Shown one piece after another: positions 24,497 through 35,144 of a stretch of DNA of 64,000 bases. The notes under the pieces are model-generated. The model did no database searches and was not told the DNA's origin. It saw only the letters and a list, made by a program, of their open reading frames with translations. Origin of the DNA: Cryptosporidium bovis (lineage: Eukaryota; Apicomplexa; Conoidasida; Eucoccidiorida; Cryptosporidiidae); contig VHIT02000033.1 of the NCBI GenBank assembly GCA_009768925.2, forward strand, positions 357,026-421,025, read 5' to 3'. Each line of letters opens with the position of its first letter. The stretch's first letter is position 1. A program made the translations under genes and the position numbers.

Positions 24497-24886
24497 ATTG
24501 TAGCATGATTAATTTTTTCATGTTTGTTTCTATGTATTATTTACTCATGCACCTGCATGCATGCAAATATTAAACAATACATGTGGTTACGCCGGTACAA
24601 ATTTTTTTTAATTGTTGAAATAATTAATGAATTTATTATTTTAGAAAATATAATATTGAATGAATTAAGTCAAAATTATGAGAATAAAAAACGTTAAATA
24701 GTGGGATAAGGGGTAAGAAAGTCAAATAATAATTCATAAAGTAGGAAAAAAATTAATTTTTTTAATCAAAATTAATGGTGATGATAAATATCTTCTTATT
24801 AAACAAGTAAAATAATTAAAATTAAATATATAACTATTTGGTATAGTAATAGGTGAAATAGGTAAATAGAAACTGTAATTGGTTTA
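24497..24886. other. Promoter region of the NEK-like kinase gene
   Basis: 390 bases between same-strand genes. It contains TGCATGCATGCA at 24554-24565 and GCCGGTAC at 24591-24598, followed by AT-rich leader. No coding or RNA gene recognised. Confidence 0.55.
24554..24565. promoter_or_regulatory. TGCATGCATGCA element (AP2-type)
   Basis: A palindromic run of overlapping TGCATGCA sites about 325 bases before the kinase start, 25 bases from a GCCGGTAC element. TGCAT(GCA) is a known binding preference of some apicomplexan AP2 proteins; use here is inferred. Confidence 0.5.
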
Positions 24887-27800
24887 ATGAAATTAACAAT
24901 ACCTTTTCTACCACGAAACTCATCCTTTGATTTTATAAAAAATAACTATAGAATAATAGAGTATGTTGGTAAGGGTCAGTTTGGTAGCACATATAAGGTT
25001 GAAAATATTATTGATAATGAAATATGGCTAGCAAAATGTATTGATCTTTCTCAGATGGATGATGATGATAAAAAGAGAAGCTTACAAGAGGCGGAAATAA
25101 TGAAAAACATAAGCAATCCGTATGTTATAAAGTGCCATGAGTCTTTTATCTATGATGATATTTATCTTGTAATAGTGATGGAATATTGTAATAATGGTGA
25201 CATTGGAAAAGTGATTGAATCGTGTATACATAAGAATGAATATTTATCAGAAGAAATTATATTAAAATGGTCTTCACAATTGGCTGCAGGAATATATTAT
25301 TTACATAGTGAATGCAAAATAATACATAGAGATATTAAGCCATCAAATATATTCATAAGAGATAATGGGGATATAGTAATTGGTGACCTTGGAATAAGCA
25401 GAATAATGCAAAGTATGTCAATGTCATTTACACTAACATCAATAGGAACACCACAGTACATGTCACCAGAAATGTGTGAAAACAAACCATATACATATAA
25501 AAGTGATATATGGTCATTTGGATGTGTATTATACGAATTAATTACGCTTAAACCACCTTTTTCAGGTAACTCTTTACTTTCACTTGCATGGAATATATCA
25601 TTTCAAGAGATTGAGCCATTACCTGACTGTTTTTCCAAAGAATTATTTGCATTAATTAAACAATTATTATCGAGGAATCCAACAATAAGACCTAACCCTG
25701 ATCAGATATTAGATAATTTAATTTTTAGTAAATACAAAAAATCATTATTATATATACCATTAAAAGAAAAAAATGGCAAAGGAGAAACAAATTTCACCAA
25801 TAAAAAGTATGCTAGTACTGAAAATGATAATGATATAAATAATATTGTCAATCATAACCAAAATAAAATTAATTATAATAACAATAATTACAATAATTTT
25901 GATTTTCAAATGGTGAATAAGGCATTTAAAGAGTTAGAAAAATACGACTCCGATGAAAATATGGAAAATAATTATCATGTACACAATAACAAAAAAATAA
26001 ATAGCCGTTTTATGATGAGAGAAATAAAGAATATTAAGAGTGTAAAAAAAAAATTGAATGATTCAAAAAGTCAAAAAATGAAAACTTTTCCATTTTTTAT
26101 ATTTTCTAATATTTTAATAAAAACAAACAGTATATTTGATGGTATATATTTCGACAACGATGAATATTTGGAAACAATATCCGAGTTTTATTATCAATAT
26201 TTTAGTATTTTAGTTGGAAGGATCAAGTATCATTTGTTTAATTATATTGAAAAGTCAAAAATAATATCAAAAAAGGAGAGAATATATGAATTATTCATTA
26301 AAAATTTAAAATGTTGTTATGGAATAGATATAAAAAGAGAACAAGTTACAATTGAATGGTTTTCAAAATTTGTCCAAGAGTTAAATATTGGCATTTCTGA
26401 AGCAGAACAATATTTTTTTTTAAAATACATTGAATATATTATTCATTCAAAAGTAACTAAGAATAAGAATATTAGTGGAATAAATAATATTGTTGATAAC
26501 AGAATAAAATATAAAAACACTTTTGATAATTTGCGTAATATTGAATATATAAAAGCATTTAAAAATAATAAAGAAAATGTGAATACACAAATTTTCAAAT
26601 CTGAAATTAATAATTATGAATCAATTGATTTATTAAATGAAATTGAATCACCAAAAATATGTGATTTCATTGACAAGATGTTCATTTGGAACAAAATTCA
26701 AATAAATAACAAAAATGAGAATATAACTATAAATAAAAATGTAATATCCTCTCCAGTAATATTAAAAGTGGCTGATGAAGGTTCTAACTCAAGAATATAT
26801 AATAAACGATACTTAAATTTACTTATTATTGATTGGATGCGTCTTATTTTAAAACCAATAACTTTATTAAACAATTTAAATAATTCAAAATATAATAGAG
26901 AAGAAACTAAAAATATTACATTAATACAGGGATTCCAGTTATTTGATCAAAAAAATAATGGTTCACTCTCAAAACAACATTTTAAAACTGTTTTATATTT
27001 ATTATTTCCAAAAATAACATCTATTCAATCATATTGGTTATTTGCATTAGCACCAAAAGATTATTATGGAAATGTGAAATATTATGAATTTTTAGATTTT
27101 ATTGATAATATACATAATGATGAGAACAATAATAAAAGAATATTGGTTGATAATGACTATAATACATGTATTAAAGATGGATTTCAAAAAAATAGAACAA
27201 TTACTGCAGGAAAGTTTGTCAATGAATATAATTTTATCAGTAATAATATAGTAACTGATGAAGAGGTAAATAATCACGATGAAATTATTCCTGGCATACT
27301 AAATTTATATTATGAAATATTTAATGATATTTTTATCAATTATGATATTCCTTTAACAAGAATTAAAGAGAAAATCAATTTAGTCTACTGTCAAAATATA
27401 TTAGCTAATGATTATTTTGAATATAACAATGAAGATATATTCTTGAATTCAATTCAAGATATATCATTGTTACAAAATAAACATAAATACAATTTAAAAA
27501 CACCTCAATCGACACAATTATTAACAAAAATAAAAAATAACTCATTAATTGATAATTCATCAAATTATAAGATTGATATTGAGTTAGCAGATTCTAAATT
27601 TAAAAAAATATTAGAATCAAATAAAAATAATGAGACAAGAATGAATAATAACTTTAAATTATTAATAAATGAGAATTATGATTCAGACATTAATTCAGTA
27701 AAAATGTATTTTTCAAGTTTAAAAATCGAAAATATAACAGAATTTGAATTTGATTCAAAATATGAAATGAAAAATTGTAAGCCAGAAACAATTATATCAG

Positions 27801-28954
27801 AAAAATACTGTGAATTAATACTAACAATTATTAATTATTTAGAAAAACTAATTCAATCTATACAAATTGAAAGATTGTATACATGCTGGTCAACAGCAAT
27901 TACATCAAAAAGTAATACTTTATTTGATAAAGTATTCAAGTTAAAAGAAACCAGGAACGAATCAAGTGATATACTAATTAAATTGATATTTTTACTGGGT
28001 CTATTTGAAAAAGAAAATAAAAATAATCAAGGATTAAAATGTTATTCTGATAAAATATATGAACTTAAAAATATACTAATTACATTGGAAAATGATTTAT
28101 CACTACAAAGAGATGCCATAGATTGTATGCTGAAAATAGTAGATAAAATTGAGCCAATGATAAGTATCAATTATAATAATGAAAATGCGATTAATGTACT
28201 TAATAATAAAATGTATGCAAATAATCCAAACGTAACAACAAACAATTACAAGAATATTTTTAGACAAATTATTAAAAATAAAACAGAATTTGCATCAAAT
28301 AAAAAGTACGTATTTAAATATGATAACTTGGAAAAAGATAAAGAGTTTTGCGAGGTTGACACGACAAGTTTTATAAAAACAGATAATAGAAACGAAGAAA
28401 TTAATTTTGTCTCAAATACTGATGATTTCGATTGGATCGGGAAATTTTTAGCGTCATTTGAATTCTTTAGTGAAATAATAATATATCTAATTCAATGCTC
28501 AATAAATATTATATCTGTATTAAATAAAAAAAAAGGAAAAAAAATAACACTATGTTCAAGTTATCTAATTGAAAATTATAGAGAATGGTCTTACTTAAAG
28601 GAACATGTATCAAGAGAATGCGCATTCGTAGCATCTATGAAAGTAAATAAAGATTTAAACGAAGACTTAGAAACAATAAGAGTATTTTTGGAACTTTTAG
28701 GTGCAAGAAGACATCAAGTTACTGTAACATTTCAAAAACAAAATAAAATAGAAAGAAAACTTTTTAGAGAACTATTTATACTAGAGGAATTACTTTGGAA
28801 CAGTCAGAAACAAATATTTTTAAGTAAAGATAAAATGACTGATAACCGTAAATTTAACACCGAAAATTGGTTATTTATTGGTGAGAAGACATGTATTGCA
28901 TTGCACAATACATGTATTAAACTAATTAATGAAATATTAACATTAAATAAGTAA
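24887..28954 (+). CDS. NEK-like serine/threonine kinase with EF-hand-like region
   Basis: 1,355 residues. The kinase domain is at ~21-285: glycine loop GKGQFG (28-33), catalytic lysine K50, HRDIKPSN (147-154), GTPQYMSPE (187-195) and SDIWSFG. The metal-binding motif is DLG at 167-169 instead of DFG. Overall the domain is NEK-like (YxxxxxIGxGxFG start, IGDLGIS, TSIGTPQYMSPE). The ~1,000-residue tail includes two EF-hand-like loops: near 687 (starting FDQKNNGSLS) and about 40 residues later (KDYYGNVKYYEFLDF). Each lacks canonical ligands at loop positions 1, 3 or 12. The rest is Asn/Ile/Lys-rich and helical. The gene has its own promoter with TGCATGCA sites. Confidence 0.85.
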   Translation: MKLTIPFLPRNSSFDFIKNNYRIIEYVGKGQFGSTYKVENIIDNEIWLAKCIDLSQMDDDDKKRSLQEAEIMKNISNPYVIKCHESFIYDDIYLVIVMEYCNNGDIGKVIESCIHKNEYLSEEIILKWSSQLAAGIYYLHSECKIIHRDIKPSNIFIRDNGDIVIGDLGISRIMQSMSMSFTLTSIGTPQYMSPEMCENKPYTYKSDIWSFGCVLYELITLKPPFSGNSLLSLAWNISFQEIEPLPDCFSKELFALIKQLLSRNPTIRPNPDQILDNLIFSKYKKSLLYIPLKEKNGKGETNFTNKKYASTENDNDINNIVNHNQNKINYNNNNYNNFDFQMVNKAFKELEKYDSDENMENNYHVHNNKKINSRFMMREIKNIKSVKKKLNDSKSQKMKTFPFFIFSNILIKTNSIFDGIYFDNDEYLETISEFYYQYFSILVGRIKYHLFNYIEKSKIISKKERIYELFIKNLKCCYGIDIKREQVTIEWFSKFVQELNIGISEAEQYFFLKYIEYIIHSKVTKNKNISGINNIVDNRIKYKNTFDNLRNIEYIKAFKNNKENVNTQIFKSEINNYESIDLLNEIESPKICDFIDKMFIWNKIQINNKNENITINKNVISSPVILKVADEGSNSRIYNKRYLNLLIIDWMRLILKPITLLNNLNNSKYNREETKNITLIQGFQLFDQKNNGSLSKQHFKTVLYLLFPKITSIQSYWLFALAPKDYYGNVKYYEFLDFIDNIHNDENNNKRILVDNDYNTCIKDGFQKNRTITAGKFVNEYNFISNNIVTDEEVNNHDEIIPGILNLYYEIFNDIFINYDIPLTRIKEKINLVYCQNILANDYFEYNNEDIFLNSIQDISLLQNKHKYNLKTPQSTQLLTKIKNNSLIDNSSNYKIDIELADSKFKKILESNKNNETRMNNNFKLLINENYDSDINSVKMYFSSLKIENITEFEFDSKYEMKNCKPETIISEKYCELILTIINYLEKLIQSIQIERLYTCWSTAITSKSNTLFDKVFKLKETRNESSDILIKLIFLLGLFEKENKNNQGLKCYSDKIYELKNILITLENDLSLQRDAIDCMLKIVDKIEPMISINYNNENAINVLNNKMYANNPNVTTNNYKNIFRQIIKNKTEFASNKKYVFKYDNLEKDKEFCEVDTTSFIKTDNRNEEINFVSNTDDFDWIGKFLASFEFFSEIIIYLIQCSINIISVLNKKKGKKITLCSSYLIENYREWSYLKEHVSRECAFVASMKVNKDLNEDLETIRVFLELLGARRHQVTVTFQKQNKIERKLFRELFILEELLWNSQKQIFLSKDKMTDNRKFNTENWLFIGEKTCIALHNTCIKLINEILTLNK

Positions 28955-28982
28955 TAGCAAAAGGCTTATTTTTATTAAAATG

Positions 28983-28989
28983 TGGCGCC
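28983..28989. promoter_or_regulatory. E2F-like TGGCGCC site
   Basis: GC core in an AT-rich promoter, about 285 bases upstream of the uS10 start. Same GGCGCC core as at 55899-55907 and 58877-58885. Confidence 0.4.
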
Positions 28990-29080
28990 TTTATGGTACA
29001 AATGAGACGGGATCACCGTATTACCAATAATAAATTAAATATTAAAGTTAATATTAACTATTTATTTATAAAGTAGCAAT

Positions 29081-29106
29081 TATATATATATATATATATA
29101 TATATA
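29081..29106. repeat. AT dinucleotide microsatellite
   Basis: Uninterrupted TA repeat of about 13 units in the uS10 promoter region. Confidence 0.9.
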
Positions 29107-29271
29107 GCTTTTCTTTTTATCATATTTACCGCATTAATTAAAGACTTGTAAATAAGGTGTAAAGACTGAAATTAGGGGATCGGTTTTTTTTGCAGTTTGG
29201 ACTAAAATTAAATTAACTAATATTTTATTTAAAATATCCAGGAAGGAAAGTAACGACCATTCACTTTAAGA

Positions 29272-29652
29272 ATGTCAGCAGCAGTAATGAAGCAATCAGA
29301 CAAACAGTTTGGCCAATTTGGTACAGAACAACAAGTACAATTACACAAAATTAGAATTACATTGTCAAGCAAGAATTTGAAGTCAATAGAACGTGTATGT
29401 ACTGATTTAATTCAGAGTGCAAAACAAAAGGACTTAAAGGTTAAGGGTCCAGTTAGAATGCCAGTTAAGACATTAAGAATAACTACAAGAAAATCACCTT
29501 GTGGCGAAGGTTCAAAGACCTGGGACAGATATGAATTGCGAATTTACAAGAGAGTAATTGATTTATACTCTTCTAGTGATGTTGTAAGACAAATTACATC
29601 TATTAATATCGATCCAGGTGTAGAGGTAGAGGTTACAATATCTGATTTATAG
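29272..29652 (+). CDS. RPS20: 40S ribosomal protein S20 (uS10)
   Basis: 126 residues. The core [18 protein letters not shown], then [29 protein letters not shown], is diagnostic of uS10/S20, a protein of the small-subunit head. It ends [14 protein letters not shown], the usual C-terminus. The N-terminal ~25 residues ([10 protein letters not shown]...) are variable, as in other eukaryotes. Length fits the family and there is no intron. Confidence 0.97.
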   Translation: MSAAVMKQSDKQFGQFGTEQQVQLHKIRITLSSKNLKSIERVCTDLIQSAKQKDLKVKGPVRMPVKTLRITTRKSPCGEGSKTWDRYELRIYKRVIDLYSSSDVVRQITSINIDPGVEVEVTISDL

Positions 29653-30134
29653 ATGAATTAACTTCATAATGAAAAGGACAATAAAATTTTAAATACTAGT
29701 TATTTGAATGAATTTGTATAATATTTTGTTATTTAAGGATAAATCTAATAATGTTATTTTTATCAACTCTTTTTATAGTTTTATTCTTTTCCTATTTTAG
29801 TGACAAAATAGAGAAATAAGAGTTAAAACGTGGGTGTTACTTTAGGTAATTCTTAGGATGTTCTTATTTTTGTCCGAATGGACAGTGAAAAACTAAGGTA
29901 TTCGCTTATAATAGATTAGGCAGTACTTATCTTTTAGACAATGTAATTATTATTTTCTCATATATTTACTCATTTATTCAATGAAATGTATTTTTTTTTC
30001 ATGTGAATTATGAGTTTTTAGGTAAAAGATTTTGGAGGGAAATTTGATGTTTAAAGAAAAATATGAATAGGTAAGCATTGTAATAGTGAGACTAGTTTAT
30101 GAAATAAAGAAAAAATTGCATATAAAACACAAAT
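29653..30134. other. Intergenic region between uS10 and CIA2 genes
   Basis: 480 bases of AT-rich sequence with T-rich tracts. No open frame, RNA signature or obvious regulatory element was recognised. Confidence 0.5.
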
Positions 30135-30706
30135 ATGGACAATATAAATCCAACGGTGTATTTTAAACCAGCGGATAAATATGATTTTACTAATATTACA
30201 GCCAAATATTTATTTTCTGATGAATATCTAGTAAATAGAAGTGACGGGATTATAACTCAATCTGTATGTTTATTTTTAATCACTTTTGTTCTAATAATTA
30301 CTCACTAATTTTTTTATAGGAAATATACGATGCAGTAAAAGATATAATGGATCCAGAGTATCCTTTAACTCTAGAACAATTAGATGTTGTTTCATATGAT
30401 AACATAATAATAGATAATAATAATAAAATAGTGTTTTTATTGTTTAAACCGACAGTTACCAATTGCTCTCAAGCCAGTTTAATAGGTCTTTCAATATTTT
30501 TTAAATTATATTCAATATTTGGAAATACTGTTAAAATTATAATAAAAGTAGTTAAGGGCACTCACGAGCTAGAGGATGCAATAAATAAACAACTTAAAGA
30601 CAAAGAAAGAGTTTTTGCAGCTCTCGAAAATCCACAAATATTTAAGACTATAACTAAAGGACTTTGCAATTCATATGTTTGGGATGACGAATCTTTGTTA
30701 TATTAA
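30135..30706 (+). CDS. CIA2: MIP18/CIA2 family Fe-S cluster targeting protein (two exons)
   Basis: Join 30135-30263 and 30320-30706, 171 residues. Exon 1 begins at the ATG at 30135 and codes MDNINPTVYF... ending TQS. The intron (30264-30319, 56 bp) starts GTATGT and ends TTTATAG, with CTAAT branch-like sequences, and splices in phase 0 to EIYDAVKDIMDPEYPLTLEQLDVV, the MIP18 (DUF59) signature. The second half matches the family's IFFKLY and VVKGTHELEDAINKQLKDKERV segment. Family role: cytosolic iron-sulfur assembly targeting complex, delivering clusters to nuclear and cytosolic apo-proteins. Without the intron the N-terminal third would be missed. Confidence 0.92.
30264..30319 (+). other. GT-AG intron of the CIA2 gene
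   Basis: Begins GTATGT and ends TATAG after a T-run, 56 bp, phase 0. Removing it joins the DUF59 domain to its N-terminal leader in frame. Confidence 0.88.
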
Positions 30707-30918
30707 AAAAAGGAGTAAAATAATAAATATTTAGACTTTGAATATAAAAATAGATATATCACTATATTTATTGTTATTAAAATCATAATTTAGATTAATT
30801 TACATGGTTTAAATGTTGTATTATGACTAACCATTCAGTTAGATGAATTTATTTTCATCAAAATAAGTTGATATATATTACATTTTATATTTCTCTGTGA
30901 AATAGAAATAAATTATTT

Positions 30919-32901
30919 TTAAACCGTTTTCATTTTTGTGTTGTTCATATTCTGGTATTTTTTATTTAGTGAAAATCTTAGTAATACAAAGAACAAAATA
31001 ATGTTAGGAGTGAATATATAAGCGAACTGGAATATATCTAAAGAATGCCAATAACATAATATTATTGAAAATGATATTACTAATGAAACAAATGTCAGTA
31101 AATTCATTACTGAAAAATTGAACTTAAATTTATCACTCTTTATTATTTTGTTCCATGTTTTGAATAACAGGAAAGTAAAGAATAAAATGATAATTGAAAA
31201 TAAATATGGAAATAATGGGCCAGGAAGTTTTCTTGGTTCTTTGAATTTATATATTATTTCCTCCTTGGGATAATACTTGGCCATATTTGGATGTATCTTA
31301 AAGGGGCACAATTTATCAAAAATAGCACTCTCATTCTTATAAATTATTATATTGGTATTAAATTCATATAAGTTATCTTCATTTTCACGAGAAATGCTGT
31401 TTAGTAAAAATCTGATAGAAAACTCACTAGATGAACATATAAATTTATCTTTAGTTAAATCAATGAAAAATTTAAATGAATTTTTGTCAATGATTGCTGC
31501 TATTAAATTAATGGATCTTGTACCAATAGTATCTAATGGTTTTAGAGCTTTTACTTCTAAAAAACCAGCATAGTTAAATATTGAATAGTAATCAAAATAT
31601 TTAATGTTAGTATCCAAAACAATCACCATTTTAAACATTTGGATATTATTATTGTATTCAAGCAATAAACCATTGTTATTTTTATCTTTTACTTGAATTC
31701 CTTTACCTAAATATATTTTTTTATTTGTTAATAGTAACTTTTTGTTAGATTGAATATTATTATTTACATTTAATATGGGTATTACTGTTTCCTTAGAAAT
31801 TATTGATTTCCCTAACACTTTTATTTTAAATAAGTTTTTATTAAGATCATTAATAATTTTATTTGTTATCTCTTGATTATTTTCTTTATTTTTCAATATT
31901 AATTCATATTCACATGTTTTTGGAATATTATTAATAGTAACATAACTAGAATAACTATTATCTTTGACTGATAATTCAAGTTCATTTATTATTTTACCAT
32001 TTGCATCACAAAATGTAAATGAACATATTTTACTGTCTTCGTTTGAAATAAATCCTTGAATTATATGTAATCCTGATTCTGTTAACAATTTTCTCGTTAT
32101 AATATATTCATTTAAAATACTAATGTTTCTTATATCTTTAATGTTAGCTTTTGAAAGACTAAGAACCATTTGATGAATACTAATAGGAACATCTGCAAAA
32201 TTAGTAGGGCGTTTCAAATAAAAATATGCTCTTGTTATTAATGAAAAATATAAAACATATGATTCTAAAGACAATATGTTATTTACTTCAAATTTGTTCT
32301 CCCACTCTAATATTGAAGTTAACAATTTAATGTGACCTGTATTTTTATTGCCAATTTTATATAATTGAGATATTGTTCCAAATAAATATGATATATCATC
32401 ATAATCAATTAAAATATTTTTTGATTTTTTAATCTTACTTATTTCATCATTTATAAGTTCATTAGTATCATCTATTATATCGTCTTTTCCTAACACGCTA
32501 GCAATATCTGATGGTAAATTCGTTAATATTGTACTTATGTAATATAAATCCCTCATTGTTGGTCTATTTGACTTCATGAAATGTTGTTTTAACATTTCTG
32601 CAGATACAATTGAATTTTTAACATCACACTCAATTAAAGTTGACCCATATATTGAACAACTTAATTCACTTAATGGTGTGTCTACCTTTTGTATTTTGAA
32701 TTTAAATGTGTTACAAAGAAAATTACTGTCATTCTTAAGTATTTGATTTATTGATAACAATCTAAACAACAATGAATCACATGATCCAACATTTTCAAGA
32801 ACATTTAATCTCACATCATGGATTGTTGATAACAGTTGTGGTTTAACTAATGGTGTCATAAGGTAAATGAATATTACAAATGATTTTATGGAAAATTTCA
32901 T
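30919..32901 (-). CDS. SWP1: Oligosaccharyltransferase subunit ribophorin II / Swp1
   Basis: 660 residues from the ATG at 32901. An upstream in-frame GTG at 32907 is not used. A signal peptide is evident at ~1-24 (MKFSIKSFVIFIYLMTPLVKP). A long lumenal domain follows with Asn-rich repeats. Three C-terminal membrane segments follow the sequence LPGPLFPYLF; the middle one ends ILCYWHSLDIFQFAYIF, closely resembling the YWxxLNMFQ motif of mammalian ribophorin II. The family is a non-catalytic subunit of ER N-glycosylation. It ends in a short basic cytoplasmic tail. Confidence 0.82.
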   Translation of the reverse strand: MKFSIKSFVIFIYLMTPLVKPQLLSTIHDVRLNVLENVGSCDSLLFRLLSINQILKNDSNFLCNTFKFKIQKVDTPLSELSCSIYGSTLIECDVKNSIVSAEMLKQHFMKSNRPTMRDLYYISTILTNLPSDIASVLGKDDIIDDTNELINDEISKIKKSKNILIDYDDISYLFGTISQLYKIGNKNTGHIKLLTSILEWENKFEVNNILSLESYVLYFSLITRAYFYLKRPTNFADVPISIHQMVLSLSKANIKDIRNISILNEYIITRKLLTESGLHIIQGFISNEDSKICSFTFCDANGKIINELELSVKDNSYSSYVTINNIPKTCEYELILKNKENNQEITNKIINDLNKNLFKIKVLGKSIISKETVIPILNVNNNIQSNKKLLLTNKKIYLGKGIQVKDKNNNGLLLEYNNNIQMFKMVIVLDTNIKYFDYYSIFNYAGFLEVKALKPLDTIGTRSINLIAAIIDKNSFKFFIDLTKDKFICSSSEFSIRFLLNSISRENEDNLYEFNTNIIIYKNESAIFDKLCPFKIHPNMAKYYPKEEIIYKFKEPRKLPGPLFPYLFSIIILFFTFLLFKTWNKIIKSDKFKFNFSVMNLLTFVSLVISFSIILCYWHSLDIFQFAYIFTPNIILFFVLLRFSLNKKYQNMNNTKMKTV

Positions 32902-33380
32902 GATCACGATTTATTTATAATATTTATACCAAGAAAAAATTATCAAACAAGAAAGTTGTCTAGTTACAATTCCATGAACAACTTAATCTTATTGTTAAGA
33001 ATAGTGAGCAACTATACACTTATATTAATAATTGCTTCAATTACTACCTAATATTAATTAAAAATTATCACATTCAGTAAAAAGACTTAAAGTTATACTT
33101 TTAGCGCCTCTATTGTTTTGTTGCAGTTTAATTAAAGACTATTAATCAACAAAATACAAGAGAACAAAATTACACACTAATAGAATAAAATGACATAGAC
33201 CATATGGACTATTTATGTAAGAGATAAATTGTTTCTCTACCTCTAATGTATTTATTCTGATAGTTTTTTTAATTTAATTATTTTAAGACTTTAGGTGCAA
33301 GCTTAAAATTTATACAATATTTGGTACCCTCGAGCGCCAAAACAATCTAAATATATATATATATATGAAGTGAATATTAG
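32902..33380. other. Promoter region of ribophorin II-like gene
   Basis: 480 bases between same-strand minus genes. GC cores TAGCGCC (33102-33108) and GCGCCAAAA (33334-33342) stand out, plus an AT repeat near 33352-33365. No gene seen. Confidence 0.5.
33334..33342 (-). promoter_or_regulatory. E2F-like TTTTGGCGC site
   Basis: Reads TTTTGGCGC on the minus strand, the sense of the downstream gene, about 435 bases before its ATG. It matches the GGCGC element class seen at other promoters here. Confidence 0.4.
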
Positions 33381-35144
33381 CTAAAAAAACTTTAATGGAA
33401 TGAGGGAATAAAGAGGATGATTAATACAACAACATATTTTTCGGATCAATTTACATCTTGACCATGCATCTTTTGACTCTGAAAATCTGTTTAAATTATA
33501 TAAAGCAACTCCCTTTGTTGCATAAAGATTAGATATATCAACATTATTTATGTTATTGTTTGAAACAAATATTTGTGAATTAATCATAAATGAAACATAT
33601 CTATCCACATTATTCCATTCCCCCAGAATGATACTCCAAAACGCAATTAACTTATAACATCTGTAGAATAAATAATTCATAGGATGAGGCTTTACAGTAA
33701 TATTTGGATCGTCATTATTAAAATATTTGTCTACAATATTAATCAGTAATTCTACAGCTGACGAAAGATCACACATTTCATTGTTCAATCTCTCAGCCTC
33801 AGAAATAGCATTATTAAATTCGTTGATTACTTTTGTAGTTTCTGATCCAAAAAATGTTTCCTTGCAGTTCTCACATTCATATGTATTAGTTAATTGGAAT
33901 ATAAGATATTCACTATCATCAACAATTGATGATAAGCTGGTCGATTTGTATAACTCATTTATTGATTTTGAAAAAAGTAATGTATTATCCATATTTAAAT
34001 TACTATCAGTGTTTTCAAGTAGGCTTAAACTATTATCGAAGCATTTTGAGCATAAAAAACCTTCAATATACTTATCTTTGCTAAGGTTAAATTCAACAGA
34101 ACACCTATTACATTGACAAAAAAAATATTTTGTCTGAGATAAATGTTTAATTCTATTTCTTCTTGAATCATACATTTCAATATAACTTATGCATATTTCC
34201 TCATTTTTTTTAATCTTTTTATTTGCTATTAAATCAATATATAAGCTGTTAAAATTATTATTATTATTATTATCATTATTACTATTATTATTATCATCCA
34301 AACTGTTATTAACACCAATAAAACCACAATTTGGATCGCAACTGTGATTAAATAAACTTGAAAAAGAAAATAATCCCCAGCCTGTAATGTTTGGACTAAG
34401 TAGTGAAAATGTAAGTTCTAAAGAATTATTTGGAATGAAATTTAATTTTGGATTGTATAAACAACCATCATTGTGACCTTTATTATTTAATAACGAGAAT
34501 ATGGGTATACCAAAACTGTTACTGTCAATAATACACATTATTCTGAGTAAAAGATTGTCATTCAATTTATTATTTAGATTATTATTTTTTATTTTTTCAC
34601 TTATTACTGGAATATTAATTAGACTATTAGATAACCTTCTATATACTTCTAGAGTGTCTTCGGGAAATTTAGACATGTTATCCTCTAGTATAGATATTTG
34701 GTTATAATTTGGAATTAGACAATTATTTTCCGAATTTGCTTTATAACGTGAATTTGACGTTAATTCGATTATACTTTTAATTAAAAATCTTAGTAGCAAC
34801 AGTGTTCTATCATATGTTACTCCAACTTCTATTGCTATTTCATCAATGATATTCAAACTCAATATACTGCACTCAATTTCATGGATTAATCTTGATTCCT
34901 CGAGACAATTTTTTGAACAATATTTCACCTTACCACATTCCTTGCATTCTATGAAATTAATTTTTTCACTAAAATAACGAAAACAAAAATTGCACATCAA
35001 ATTACTATATTCTTTAAGTAGTATATAACAATATGGAATTTCCCTAATTATCAATTCACCTTGTTCTATGTCCTCTTTTGCAATTATGCATCTTCCTTTT
35101 GTTTTATCATCAACTATTTTAAGCTTTTCCGGAAGATCCCACAT
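33381..35144 (-). CDS. SET/MYND-domain lysine methyltransferase (SMYD-like)
   Basis: 587 residues. A split SET domain starts at ~12 (KGRCIIAKEDIEQGELI). It is interrupted by a MYND zinc finger whose ligands are all present: C51, C54, C67, C70, C76, C80, H88, C92. The SET core FNHSCDPNCGF is near 265-275, followed by an Asn-rich insert and the ISYIEMYDSRRNR motif. A post-SET cysteine cluster FFCQCNRC comes next, with two more CxxC pairs (CSKC, CENC). The C-terminus looks like TPR-type helices (KGVALYNLNRFSESKDAW), as in SMYD proteins. Predicted S-adenosylmethionine-dependent protein lysine methylation; substrate unknown. Confidence 0.88.
   Translation of the reverse strand: MWDLPEKLKIVDDKTKGRCIIAKEDIEQGELIIREIPYCYILLKEYSNLMCNFCFRYFSEKINFIECKECGKVKYCSKNCLEESRLIHEIECSILSLNIIDEIAIEVGVTYDRTLLLLRFLIKSIIELTSNSRYKANSENNCLIPNYNQISILEDNMSKFPEDTLEVYRRLSNSLINIPVISEKIKNNNLNNKLNDNLLLRIMCIIDSNSFGIPIFSLLNNKGHNDGCLYNPKLNFIPNNSLELTFSLLSPNITGWGLFSFSSLFNHSCDPNCGFIGVNNSLDDNNNSNNDNNNNNNFNSLYIDLIANKKIKKNEEICISYIEMYDSRRNRIKHLSQTKYFFCQCNRCSVEFNLSKDKYIEGFLCSKCFDNSLSLLENTDSNLNMDNTLLFSKSINELYKSTSLSSIVDDSEYLIFQLTNTYECENCKETFFGSETTKVINEFNNAISEAERLNNEMCDLSSAVELLINIVDKYFNNDDPNITVKPHPMNYLFYRCYKLIAFWSIILGEWNNVDRYVSFMINSQIFVSNNNINNVDISNLYATKGVALYNLNRFSESKDAWSRCKLIRKICCCINHPLYSLIPLKFF

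Larger units (their letters stand above)
28955..29271. other. Promoter region of uS10 gene
   Basis: 317 bases containing TGGCGCC at 28983-28989, an AT dinucleotide repeat at 29081-29106, and a leader ending just before the ribosomal protein ATG. No other gene seen. Confidence 0.55.

Noticed and set aside
24779..24787. GTGATGAT resembling a box C before the NEK-like kinase gene
   Set aside because: No CTGA downstream and no terminal stem.
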